Positions 49,501-60,900 of a stretch of 64,000 nt of DNA are shown piece by piece. The position numbers and the translations under genes are program-made. Below the pieces are notes generated by a model that saw only the letters and a list, made by a program, of their open reading frames with translations, ran no database searches and was not told the origin of the DNA. How positions within the stretch are numbered: the first letter of the stretch is position 1; each line of letters begins with the position of its first letter. The stretch comes from Brachypodius melanocephalos (lineage: Eukaryota > Chordata > Aves > Passeriformes > Pycnonotidae), in NCBI GenBank assembly GCA_013398615.1, contig VZSR01000028.1:3773402-3837401 (forward strand), written 5' to 3'.

Positions 49501-52500
49501 TACATGGGCCCTTTCACTGAAGCAAAATGTAGTCATTGATCCACACAGACTCTGCTGACCTGCAGCCTGGGCTCAGGAAATGCAGCCTGGGGCCCACATA
49601 GAACAATCTCTTGAGGAAAATAAAGTATGTGATCTTGTCCTAAAGGATACCAGAGCTCAGATACCATTATATGAAGGGACCAGGAAAATTCTGTAACTGA
49701 AGCATTTTTGGGCAGCTCTCCACATGAGCATCAGTACAGCACAAGAGAAGCCTCTGTGGATTCCTCTGAGATAACAGTATAGGTTCCCTGAAATGGTGGA
49801 AGCAGTTTAGGTGCTGGAAACAAATCTAAATCCCTTTCACATGATAAATGAAACTCTTGAACTCTCTTGTGTAATTTATATTTTTTTTCCTTCTTAAAAG
49901 AAGATTCACTGACCTGAAAGAAGGATTACTAACTGAAAGACATTAGATTTAGGCTACCAGGCAGAAATCCTTTCTAATCTTGGCTAATCTTACACCTGCT
50001 TAAATTCTGCTTTCAGAAGTTTCTGTCCAATCACTCAAAAAACAACCTGTATTTGAAAGGCAGACTGATGTCATTAATTACCTTTATCCCTCGTCATCTC
50101 TCTGTCATCTGTCTTAAAGAAAAGCTTAACCCTGCGGTTAAAAGTTTACCTTGGCCTTGGTAGCTCACAGAGGACACGGCTGCATGGGAAAGGCAAAGAG
50201 CTGCATTGCATTCCTGGGGAGAAGTTTGGTTCCCTCTCTGCCACAGACCTCAGGTCCCCATCAGCCAAATTTTACAGTGTCTCCATGTCCCTTGTGTGTC
50301 CAGGGAGCACACACTGCCCTGATGGATGCAGGAAGCAGAAACCTTGCAGGGTACAATACTGTTAAAATAATGACAGTCCCAGCCACAGGAGTTCAGAAGT
50401 CCCACCGGAGCGCTTCCAGGAAAAGAGGACAAAACTCTCCCTTTCCTAGAATGGGCACTACAAAAACAGTGTTTTTATGGCCTATTCCACTGCCATCTGG
50501 CACAAACCAAGCACTCAGCAGGGACCTCACAGGACTGAGGTGCCTTTTCCAAGATGAAGACTTTCACTTGCTAAAGCACAGCCCAAGCTCAGAGGCTGCT
50601 CATCCCCCTCTGGCATCCCCCCTGTGCCCATGCATTGTCCCCAGTGCTGAGCAGGGCAGGAGCCAGGGCTGCTGCTCCAGGGCTGACCCTGCGCCCTGGC
50701 AGGAGGCAGAGGCAGGGCTGTGCTCCACACTGAGTCTCTCTGTCAGACACAATCACACAGGCAGCGGCCCCAAATCCCCGTCTGACGTCTCAGCCGTTCT
50801 GGATGCCGTTAGAGGCAATTTTCCGTCCAGTCTCCGGTTTTAATGGGATGTGCAGTTAAACAGATTCATCCTTTCAGCTTCACTCTGCACAGCCTTCACT
50901 CTCCAGCTGCTGCTGCTCCTGTCCCAGGGAATTGGAGTGCTCTTGGTGTTTCTCTTTTGCAGGCAGGCACATTGCTCAGAGAAGCAGCTCTTGCCAAGAA
51001 AAGTGTATAATCTAGAAAGCCACCTGCTCAGCTTTTGTTCTTTGAACCCCTTACAATCAATTTCCCTTTCCCAAGAGAAGGTACAACTGTTTTCAGAGAA
51101 GTAGGAAATAAGAGGATTCATGATATGCTATAAAAGCACAGCCAGTCCAAGGGAAAAGGTTAATTTGCCTCACTGTGGGGGCTGAAACATGTTATGTGGG
51201 AAAACAGAGACACCCCAGGATCTCCAGTTCTGACTTCCCAAATTTCGGGAAACTGTCCTTGTGCCTACTGCAGTAACTTGGAGATCACTGTCACGTTCCC
51301 ATCAGGCCAGGTTGCAATGTTAGTACCACACAAAACAAGATGTGGCACTTTAGCTTCCTGACAGCTCTCCATTTCCACCCTGTGACTTTCTCTGTGACTC
51401 CTGCTCAGGACAGGAGTATATGGCATTTGCTACAGGGGGTTCTCTCAGCTGGTGACCCCATGGCAGCACCACAGTCCAACTCAGGCCTGAGGCACTGAGC
51501 ACAAGGGCTGTGGGACTGAAAGCCACCCATGCTCCCTGTCCTTTGGCTTTGCAGATGTGCAAATTCGTTTCATGATTCAATCATTTATTATGACAAAACT
51601 ATTCTTTGCAAACAGAAGTCACATGCAAACATCTGCCCCTGTGTCTGCAGAGTAAACTGAATCCCCAGGAGCTTCCCTGGGTTTTCTTGTTCAAAGAACC
51701 TGACAAATGACCACAGAGATACAGCACATGACCTTGTACAAGTGTGTACCTAGTGGCAAGCTGTCACAGCCAGTTGTCTTTTATGCTGATAAAAGTTTGG
51801 TTCCCACTATAAATACTTGTAAGATACAGCATGAAACAAGTGCTGTTGGGATAAAACTATTCCTGTCTTGAAGTGCACAGCTAAAACAGGTAGATTCATT
51901 TCTGTGCTCCCTTTTGGCAGACAGCTCAGACAGCTCCCCACACCAGTCCCTGAGAGCTTCTCCAATTTCTAGCTGTTCAACTACACTGTAAACAACTGCA
52001 AAAGCCTGTAACACCTTCCTGACACAACTTCCATAGAAATGATACAGATAATAACCACCCATTCATGTGGGACCTCAGGCAAATGGTGCCAGCAGAGGGC
52101 TCAGAGAAGGCTCTCGTTCCACTTCAAGAAGCCAGGCGTGCCATGAAACGCTTCCCAAAAAGGCCAGGCACTCAGCCCTCTGTGTGTGTTTGTTGCTGAT
52201 GCTGGATATGATTTTTTCCATGTGTTCTCCCTCAAGGCTGAATTTTTATTACACGAACTGCTATTTATCATTCATTTCCACTCCCAATGACTTCAAAAAA
52301 GCTCAGAGGAAGGTGAGATGAGCTTTTGCTGCCAGCCCCTCTCTTAGTGCAGCAGGAAGGGTGGAGCTGCCCCAGCTGCAGGGTTCTGGGTGCCAGCACC
52401 AGGAACAGTCCCAACTGTCTGAGGCAATCCAAGGTGCCCCAAGCTCTCTGCTCCTGTATTTTGGCACAGAAAATGACATGAATGCTAAACATGGCAGGAA

Positions 52501-54768
52501 AGGTGTGTGTGCATGCTATGGGATTTCCATCCATCCATTTCCACGGGGTTCTCCTAATGCATCCAGAGCGGGAGCTGTGTAGTACCCCCTGTACACGTGA
52601 GCACAGAGAGCAAGCTCTCCTCTCTGGAATTTCATGTTTGTTTGTTCCTAACATCAGAGAAGGTATTTTGCCAGGAGTTCCTGTACAGATGTTAGGACAG
52701 CCTTTTGGATTGAGAAAATCAAGGTATTTCTAGAATTAAATGAAGCCCCAAGAGGCAAGCCACTCACCCTTCCTGAAGCAACTTCTCCCTTCTGAGAGGG
52801 ATGCTTTCCAAAGGCTGATCCTTCACAACTGGTGGTGCTGGGGTAAAGGTTTCCATCGTCCCCAACTGTAAGTAGGTGTTGTTTTTGTACCAGCATAACC
52901 AAAGAGGGCAAAACATGAACATGCACACTTACACCATTGATGTGGGCTTTATGACCTGCCTGAAACACGAAAGGCACTTCTCCAGACCTCAGTGAAGTCT
53001 GAACACACACTCAAAAGCTAATGGAGAGATAAACAGAGCATTTAGGGCTGCATCTGAACAAGTATGGCACATTTACTATTTTATAAATAGTATTTAAGGC
53101 ACCTGAGTTACAACCTTTGCAATAACAGAGCTGCTGTTAGAGCAGGACCTTCTCTCAAGCAACTTACCCACTCTAACCCAATTTTATCCAGGATCACGTG
53201 TTAAATCACTGCAAAATCAGGGGTCAAAGTTGTTTCATAGCTTTACTCTCTCAATAATGTGCAACATGAACATAATAGTGTTATTAAGAAGTCAAAAATA
53301 ACTTAACACAATAGCTATATAAGATTTTCCAATGATCAAACTTCCCGCAATTACTTTTTGTTAAGTTCAGAAAAATTAGCATATTTGTTAATCAAATTAA
53401 TTTAAAAAGTAGCTTTTAAAAATAAAAGCAATGCTTTAAATAAATATAGTCTTTTCTATAACCATAAAACACTTAGTCCTGTTAAAGGTAACACAAATAC
53501 TCCACTCAAGCACAGTACTTAAACGATTGAAATGAATGCTGTGAGCACACGTGGGTGGGACACTGGCAGGGGTGAGGATGCATTGCTTTGGGACATTCTC
53601 TGCCTCATTTCTACAGTGCCACAAAGAGGCAGCCAATTCTCACAACTACCCCAAACACATGACATGTGTCAGGATAGTTGTAGCTGCTGCACAAAAGCGC
53701 TGGCATCCCATTTTTCCCCAAGCTATTTCTCTACACCTGTAGCGGCTCTTCAGCCCTGCTTTTAAATCTCTAGCACAGCATGATTTTAACCACAAAAACA
53801 TAAGGCCAGAGCCTGCTTGCTCCATCCAGCTGACTCCAGCATCTATGCAGAAGGTCACAAGCAAGGTCTGACCTCTCACATGTCTCGCACTAAAGCTCAC
53901 ATTTTGTGAAATCTGGAAAAAAACCTTCCTTTTAATACTGGCACCACGTCACCTTCAGAGTTCATGGCCACCAAAGGGTATTCACAGCTCTCCCCATAAT
54001 TACAGGGCTGACTAGCTATGATCATTACTACTCAGGTTAATGCCTATCAGCAAAGACTGCAGCTGCCTTGCAGATCTACAAGGTAGCAATGTTTTGCTGG
54101 AATAAACTAAATTAGCTAGTTCTTAGGTTAGTATGTGTTGTCTAGGTGTACCCCGAAGAGCAATTTGCTAAATTCAGCAAAAAATACACCTCAAATCTAC
54201 TGATAATCTACCTAGAAACTTTGACCATTTAATATCCTGTTTACTTGGCTGTAATTGTTCACTAAAAATCACCTTCAGGGTCTGCAGCAAACCACCAGTT
54301 TTGTCCTCACAAAAACAGTTGTCAGTGATATTTGTTGTGTTTTGTTTGTTTGTTTAAACAGCATAACAGTAATGTAACCTATAAGTAAAATGAGAAAAGC
54401 TGGAGAGTAAAATAAAGCTCAAAACTGATACAAGTGCTCAAGATTTGTTTTGATCTTCAGAATGAACAGGCCTATTCAAAGATGACAAAGGAATAAATTA
54501 GCAAATGGCTAATGTGATGCATGAAAGGGTGTCTACAGGATTTGCATGTGCACACACACGCACTTGCATACAGACTGCTTGGCTTCATTAGAAATCTCAC
54601 TACCAGAGTTTAACTTGGATAAATTAACTGCATTAAAATACTGACATTGTGAGGATTTTAATACTATCACACCCTGTAGAGGGCACTCCTGTGTGAATTT
54701 TTAAATGCTTTAAAAAAATAGTTTAGAGTTATTGAAATCTGTGACAAATGCAGCAGCTCTGGCTCCCC
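46580..54768. other. unassigned sequence, possible intron of the exon downstream
   Basis: No further exon can be supported. The longest frame of this part (230 codons, 50151-50843 plus) has no domain and no splice or codon signal. The segment 50755-50840 is unusual in its CpG clustering. AT-rich stretches lie at 48700-48850 and 53030-53470. If the exon at 54.8-54.95 kb is terminal, this region would be downstream of that gene and may hold its 3' UTR just below 54769. Confidence 0.45.
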
Positions 54769-54951
54769 TCACAGCCTCCCATTCTCATCTCCAGTATCCT
54801 TCTCCTGTATTGCCTCCAGGCTCCGTTTTGCCTTGGCATCCGCCTGCCCGCTCCCAGTTTTGCTCAGTCCGCACGACAGGCACGCCAGCTGGATCTGCTT
54901 CATGTTCTCCAGGGCTTCGTTCTTGGCGTTCTTCAGGAGATCTCCTTGGCC
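54769..54951 (-). CDS. putative terminal coding exon, gene not recognised
   Basis: On the minus strand an acceptor-like CATCCCCAG precedes a 60-codon frame that begins in phase 0 and ends at TGA (54771-54769). A branch-point-like CTGAC lies about 30 bases upstream of the acceptor. The peptide starts GQGDLLKNAKNEALENMKQI, has a CLSC (Cys-x-x-Cys) motif at residues 24-27, a small Gly/Ser/Ala/Lys linker, and a charged C-terminus ending DENGRL. Residues 5-22 are helix-compatible with regular Leu/Met/Ile. Eight CpGs fall in 183 bp while the flanks have almost none, and third positions favour G or C, as in avian exons. No domain or gene is recognised. Alternatively the exon splices on through a GTGAGG donor at 54772, just before the stop. 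The frame is open upstream to an ATG at 55011, but that part looks intronic. Cellular role and location are unknown. Confidence 0.6.
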   Translation of the reverse strand, partial: GQGDLLKNAKNEALENMKQIQLACLSCGLSKTGSGQADAKAKRSLEAIQEKDTGDENGRL

Positions 54952-57900
54952 CTGGGGATGTACAGACATGCAGCACAGAGTCAGGGATTGCACACATCGC
55001 TCAGGATCCAAAGCAGCAATGCTGCTCCCGTGCCCCTGCAGGTCCCAGGTCCCGTCTCAAATCATCTCTGCCCCCTGGAAATGGGACTCAGCCCCTCCTG
55101 CAGCTTGGTGCCAGCGCAGTGAGGAAGGCAGCAGCCAGCACTGGACAGGGTGGGACAGGCACCAGACTCCCCCCACTTCCATGTCACACCCTTGGGAGGC
55201 CATTTCAGCCTGAACTGAAGGAGGCTGCAGGAGAAGGCATTTCCTCTTCCATGGTCGACAGCAAGGTCCTGCCATAGCCAAGGCAGTGATGGCACATGGC
55301 ACCCTCTCCCCATGCCACTGCTCCCTGGCATCAGATCCCACATGGCAATGACTGCGTGTTCCCAGCCAGGGACCCCTTAGGATCCCTTGATAACCCAGCC
55401 ATCCTTGCACCTGGATTTGATATCCAGCCTTGGGCCCTCCTTGAGCAGAGCAGGCCAAGCTGTGGCCATATGAAACACATCATCCCACACCACTCCAGTG
55501 AATCCTGAACCATTGTTTGGGACCCTCGAGAAGGCGAATGGGAATGAGACTCCATGAACAACATCTGCCTCTGTATCTTCTCAGAGCATGTAAAGGTGAG
55601 GTGACTAACTGGATGTCAATCCAATTTGTAACAATCAGGAAAAATGTGTTACATGAAATCTGTATTAAGGAGTTGGGGTTCAGAAATGCCAAAATGAATA
55701 TTTATGCAATATTGATATCTCAAGTGCCGTGAAGCGACAAGATTCTGGAGCTGCAAGATACAAATAAATAAAAGCCAGGAGATGCATCTGGTTATTAAAA
55801 TTCAGTACCAGTAAGAACTCGTCCTCCTCTTCTCCTAATGTCACCCCAAGTGCAGCCTGAAGTACAGCACATGCTGCAGCTGGTTACACTCACATTCATA
55901 AGGAATACCTCCACTGATGGAAATGTCACATTCGGATCTCTGCCACCCAACCTGATCTCCAGCAAATCACAGGCACTTTGATGGGCCTCACAGGATACAA
56001 CACACACTAGAGCAGGACCTTGGGCTCACTGGAGGGGGGACTGATCACTTGTCCCTCCTTGGGTTCTCAGAACAAATCAGATGTGTTGGATGAGTCACAG
56101 TGTGACACCTTCCAGCAGTGGGAGCATCTCTGCTCTCCTTTTCCCCAGAGCTAAGAGGAAGGATTTATCCTACACTGATGAGCACAGTTCCCTTTTTGCC
56201 AGAGCCTGGCACTGGACTCAGAGGGCCTGAACCCCCGTACACAGTGTTCACAGCCAAGAGACAATGGTGGCTTGCAAGGCTGCAGTGCTGGTAAACAGCA
56301 CGTGGGACACCACGTCACCCAGGGACGGCAGCCTGTGCCTGAGAACGTGATTGCCTCATCTCCTGGTGTCACACATTTGTCCCTGCTGAACGATGCAAAT
56401 CACCATCCAGATGCTGGGAACACAACTCGGTGTGAGAATAACAAAAAGCACTGGGACTGCGTGAGCAGCTCTGTGCTATTTGCTGGGAAGCTCTTTTGAA
56501 GGGATTTGTGTCTCGGCAGCATGACAGTTAAGGGAATACACAGACAAAGAGCTTGGGATCCAGTCAGCAGGCACGGTGTGAAAAAACAAAACAAGAATAA
56601 TTTATGCAGCAGATATTCCTGTGAGCTTGCTTTTATGTTACAGGTTTTGCTTATGGTTAAAGACAGGAGGCAGGAGGAATTCAAGAGCCCCAGAGCTGCC
56701 TGGAGCACCCGGCCCACTTTGGTGTCCCTCCCTGTCTGCAAATGGCACAACAATAGTGCCAGTGCTGTAGTGACAGGGACAACACCAGCACACAAACAAA
56801 GTACATATCATTAACTACAGGATAATGTGATCACAAAGGGTGTATCTCCTCAATATGCCTTCCATCTCTTCAAACTGCACAAATGCAGTTTTAAATAGTT
56901 TGGGTTCAGGATGAAACACCCCTGGCTGGTACTTCTTAAGCACACAAGACCAAAGACACTAAAGACTTCACCATCAAACAGGGAAAAATCAGTGTGACAA
57001 TGCTTTGCAACCTTAACTTCTCCAAGCCAAAACCTGACACTGTGTGTTCATGTCCATGGAACAGAAAAATCCCCTTAGTGCAAGAAGCAACCCCTCTCCA
57101 GGGCGAGGGCAAAGCTTGGATATGTTTCTCAGAGCAGCCCACAAACTGTGTTTGTCCAGGCACTGGGACATGCACAGACAGATGCTGTTTGGGATTAGCT
57201 GCACCGCTTGGACAGCCCAAATCTGCCCTGCCAAGACTCACATTCAAAGCCCCCAGGAGCCAAGGAGCTTCACACCCCATGGAAAAGCACCAAGCCACCC
57301 GCTCTCCCTTATACATATTCTGATTTCACATTTGGGTAACCAGGCAATTCAGATTACAGACTTTGTCTGAGGCAATGCACAACATGTCTTCAAGTTCCAA
57401 GAAGAAACACACGCCTTCTGAGCATACTTCCAATATTTTGAAGACATTCTTATTTTATAGTGATCTAAAAACAGAAGTGGGCTTACCAAAATAGTGCAAT
57501 TCCATTCATGCACAGACCAATTGATTTATGTCTTAGTCTCCCTGTGTTTTTTATTTTTAAACAGCTGGTTCATTTGAGCAAGACGAAGAAGCAAAAATTA
57601 TTTTGAATCATCTGCCATGAGAAAATTAACGACAAACTAGCCCTCTCTGACAGAGCTGTCATAATTCTGGAGACACCATTAAAAAAAAAATCTGTGTGCA
57701 TGCTCCGTTTGAAAAGCCATCTGTTTGCTTTGAAAAACTGGCTGTGAGCATAATCCACTTAAGAAGAATGTCAGCAAAATTGTGTCAACACTTTAACAAA
57801 CTAAATACTGGATAGAAGCTAGAGTAAACTTTACAAGCATGATTGCATTGAAACAACCTTCACAAACCAGTCATTGTGGTCATCTCTATGCACAGAACCC

Positions 57901-60900
57901 TCCTGCTTGCCCTTACAAACAATACATCTCTCTTTTAGACAAGGAGAGACCACGACAGTCCACTTCAGCATCTATCCATCCATCCATCTCCCTTCTGCTG
58001 CTGGTATCATCAGCCTTTCTGAAAATAAATACTCGTGAGAAAGTTTAAACTCAGCATTTGGCAGGACAGTGAATTAAGCCAAAGGAGACCAATCAAGTGT
58101 TCTAACAAAAACTGATCAAGGGGTCCATTTCTATTTAGCCTTAGGGAACATTAAAAGTCAAGCTTCATACACCTAACTACAGCTAACTGCAGAGCCTCAG
58201 CACAAATTAACATTACAGGACAAATAATGCAGCTTGTCAAGCAACAGCAAGATGATAAGCCTTTACCTTGACAGGTTAATACTGCTTAGAAAACCCATAA
58301 TCTGACATGGGTTTAAATATTGCTCAGTTCCCGTGACAAGCCATGAAAGTCCTTAAGGAGCACAAGTGGCTCTAGACAGACACTGGCAATGGCTACAGAT
58401 GGGAGAAATCCCATACAGCAATAGGTTCAGTTGGTTTTTTCCACATCAAATACCAAAGTTTTTATGAGTCAAGATGAGAGCTCTATAGCCAACAGCAGCC
58501 CACTCTGGGGCTGGGGAAAATAAAAGCTGGGTTAGGTTAGTGGCACCCTTTTGTGTCCAACTTCACGATATTGTTTCTTTTATATACGTTGTGTGTATAT
58601 TTCTACATAAATATAAATATATGTGCACGTACACTAATAATTCCTGTTTCTCTGCTTTCTAGGAAACACCCCCTGCAACACACGGGCCAGGCTGGGGGCA
58701 CTGCCAGCACTGGGGACCCACAGCAGCACCAGGAGGACCCTGAAGGCCAAGAGTGGGCACAGACAGGAGTGAGCTGCACTGCCAGGTGCCCCCCATCAGC
58801 ACCTTGCACTGCTCCTGGTGAAGCAGAACATCCCACGCTGAGCAATGGGGCTTTCCTGGCATTCCAAACTGGCCATGCTTCCAGAGAGGATAAAGCAGTA
58901 GCTGTGAAAGCCATTTTCTAATCTGCTGCTTGCTAAAGCAGACAGTTGCTTATCTCCTGAGCAGACACATTCTCTGACAGCACATTATGGGAGCTTTTCT
59001 CTCCAATCCTCGAGGGCTGAGTAAACACAAACAAATAACTGAGGCCTTAACACCCATCCCACATCACGTCTGTGATATTGCCGTTATTTTTTAACTTATT
59101 CTCAAAGACTCAAGCTCTTTCATTACTATTTAATCACAAAATAAAATCTCCAGAGGCTTCCAGTGGATGCCAGCGGGTGGCTGAAAAAGCCAGACACAGT
59201 CAAACAAAACAGCTGCAAGCAGCACTCCACATTTCAGAGGCAACACAGGCACGGTAACAGCACCAGCAATCTGTGCCAGGGGACTCCAAACGCTGGAGAG
59301 CTGCTCTCCCATCAGGATACTCTGTGTGGAGGCAGCATTTACTGCAAGGGGTGCATTTTCAAACTGTCATAGGAGGACTAATTGCGTTTAATATTAATAA
59401 GGAGGCACACAATTAAATGATTGCATATGGCTTTGAAAATGTAATCTTGGGTAGGAAATCATTAATGAAAAGATTGGACTGTTATGTTAAACTTGTTACA
59501 AAAAGCAGATATTTCTCCATGCTTCCTTCGAAGTTAAATGTGGGAACAATTGATTTGAATTGGATTATGATACATTCACATTTCACAACAGACTACTCCA
59601 AAAAGAGTGTTGCTGAATCAATGCAGACTGCAAAGACCCACCCTTTTTATTATTACTGCAGATAGTTTGTCAACAGCTTTGCTTTATTGTCTGTGACAGA
59701 GATCATAATGCACATGTTGGCATGAAAAATTACTGTACACAAAGATTAGACACAAAGCTATAATCACTTCTCACGCATTGAAAAAGAACGGATTGCAAAA
59801 ATGAGTTACACCACAGGAAAAGCAGGGTCCAAATGTTACTTGCCAATTTATCTTTAAACCCTTGCACAGCAGAAATTCACTTCCTGCCAGGAAAATAAAA
59901 AGGCCATAAATATAAAAGATGGCACTTTAATGGCATTCCTTGTGCTACTGGTGTATCATTTAAGGTCTGAGTTTTGGGCACAGCTTCTCACTTACCCATT
60001 GTAAACCAAATGCAAGAGCTTGTTTCTACCTGGCTGAAGCCAGCAACAACTTTGACACTGAGTAAATCAGGCGATCCAACCGAGTGCCCGCTGGGACCTG
60101 AGTCATCACATTTTGCAGGATGTGCTGGTGATTTCAGACATCAAACTGAGCACCTCATTTTGGTATATCAGCATGTTACTGACAGCCAGAGACCTCCTCT
60201 CCCATTTCCCAAAGCAGGGTCTAGCAGAAATTTGCAAGAAGGAAACAACTGAGAATCAATTATATCACATAGAGAACAGATCTGAGATGTATGGAAAAGA
60301 AAACATCCACCTAGGGAAAGGCACTTTATATCTGAAGTGCTAAATCTCTGTAAGCAAGAGCAGCAAAGCATAACTACTGTGGAATAGATGACTGTGTGCA
60401 GTCTTGACACAAGGTCACATGATAAAAACCCAATTAAATAATCTAAGGTTGTGCCAAGCAGCAAGGCCAGAGCTGTAGGGCTGATCTGCTCAATGCACTG
60501 TAGCCAGCAGCTGGGACACCTGGGAGGACAAGGCTGAGGATAATGACAAAGAGGAGGAGATGGACAGCTAACAGGAACAATCTCCTACTAATTCTGTATC
60601 TAACCCAAATTATTCCTCGTGTCATCTTTTTCTTTTTTCCTCTCCATTTACTTGATGAATCAGCCATATGGATGCTGGCTCCACGCTTTCCTGCCTTGTG
60701 TCTCATTGCACAGGGGGCTGAGCAGGTAGAAACACAAGCTCCCTTTCCCAGGAAAAGCACTGGGAAGCACAGAACCAGCCCTGACTGCTCTGTATGTCCC
60801 AACTGTTTTACTCTTTACTCAGGGGAAAAAAAGAAAAAGTCCTGTTTGCACCTGATATTTGCAGGAGCCTCGGAAACAAAACCACACCTGCAAGAAGCAC

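Noticed and set aside
50151..50843. Plus-strand open frame of 230 codons
   Set aside because: It is the second-longest frame but has no recognisable domain, no splice logic and ordinary intergenic composition over most of its length. It is probably chance.
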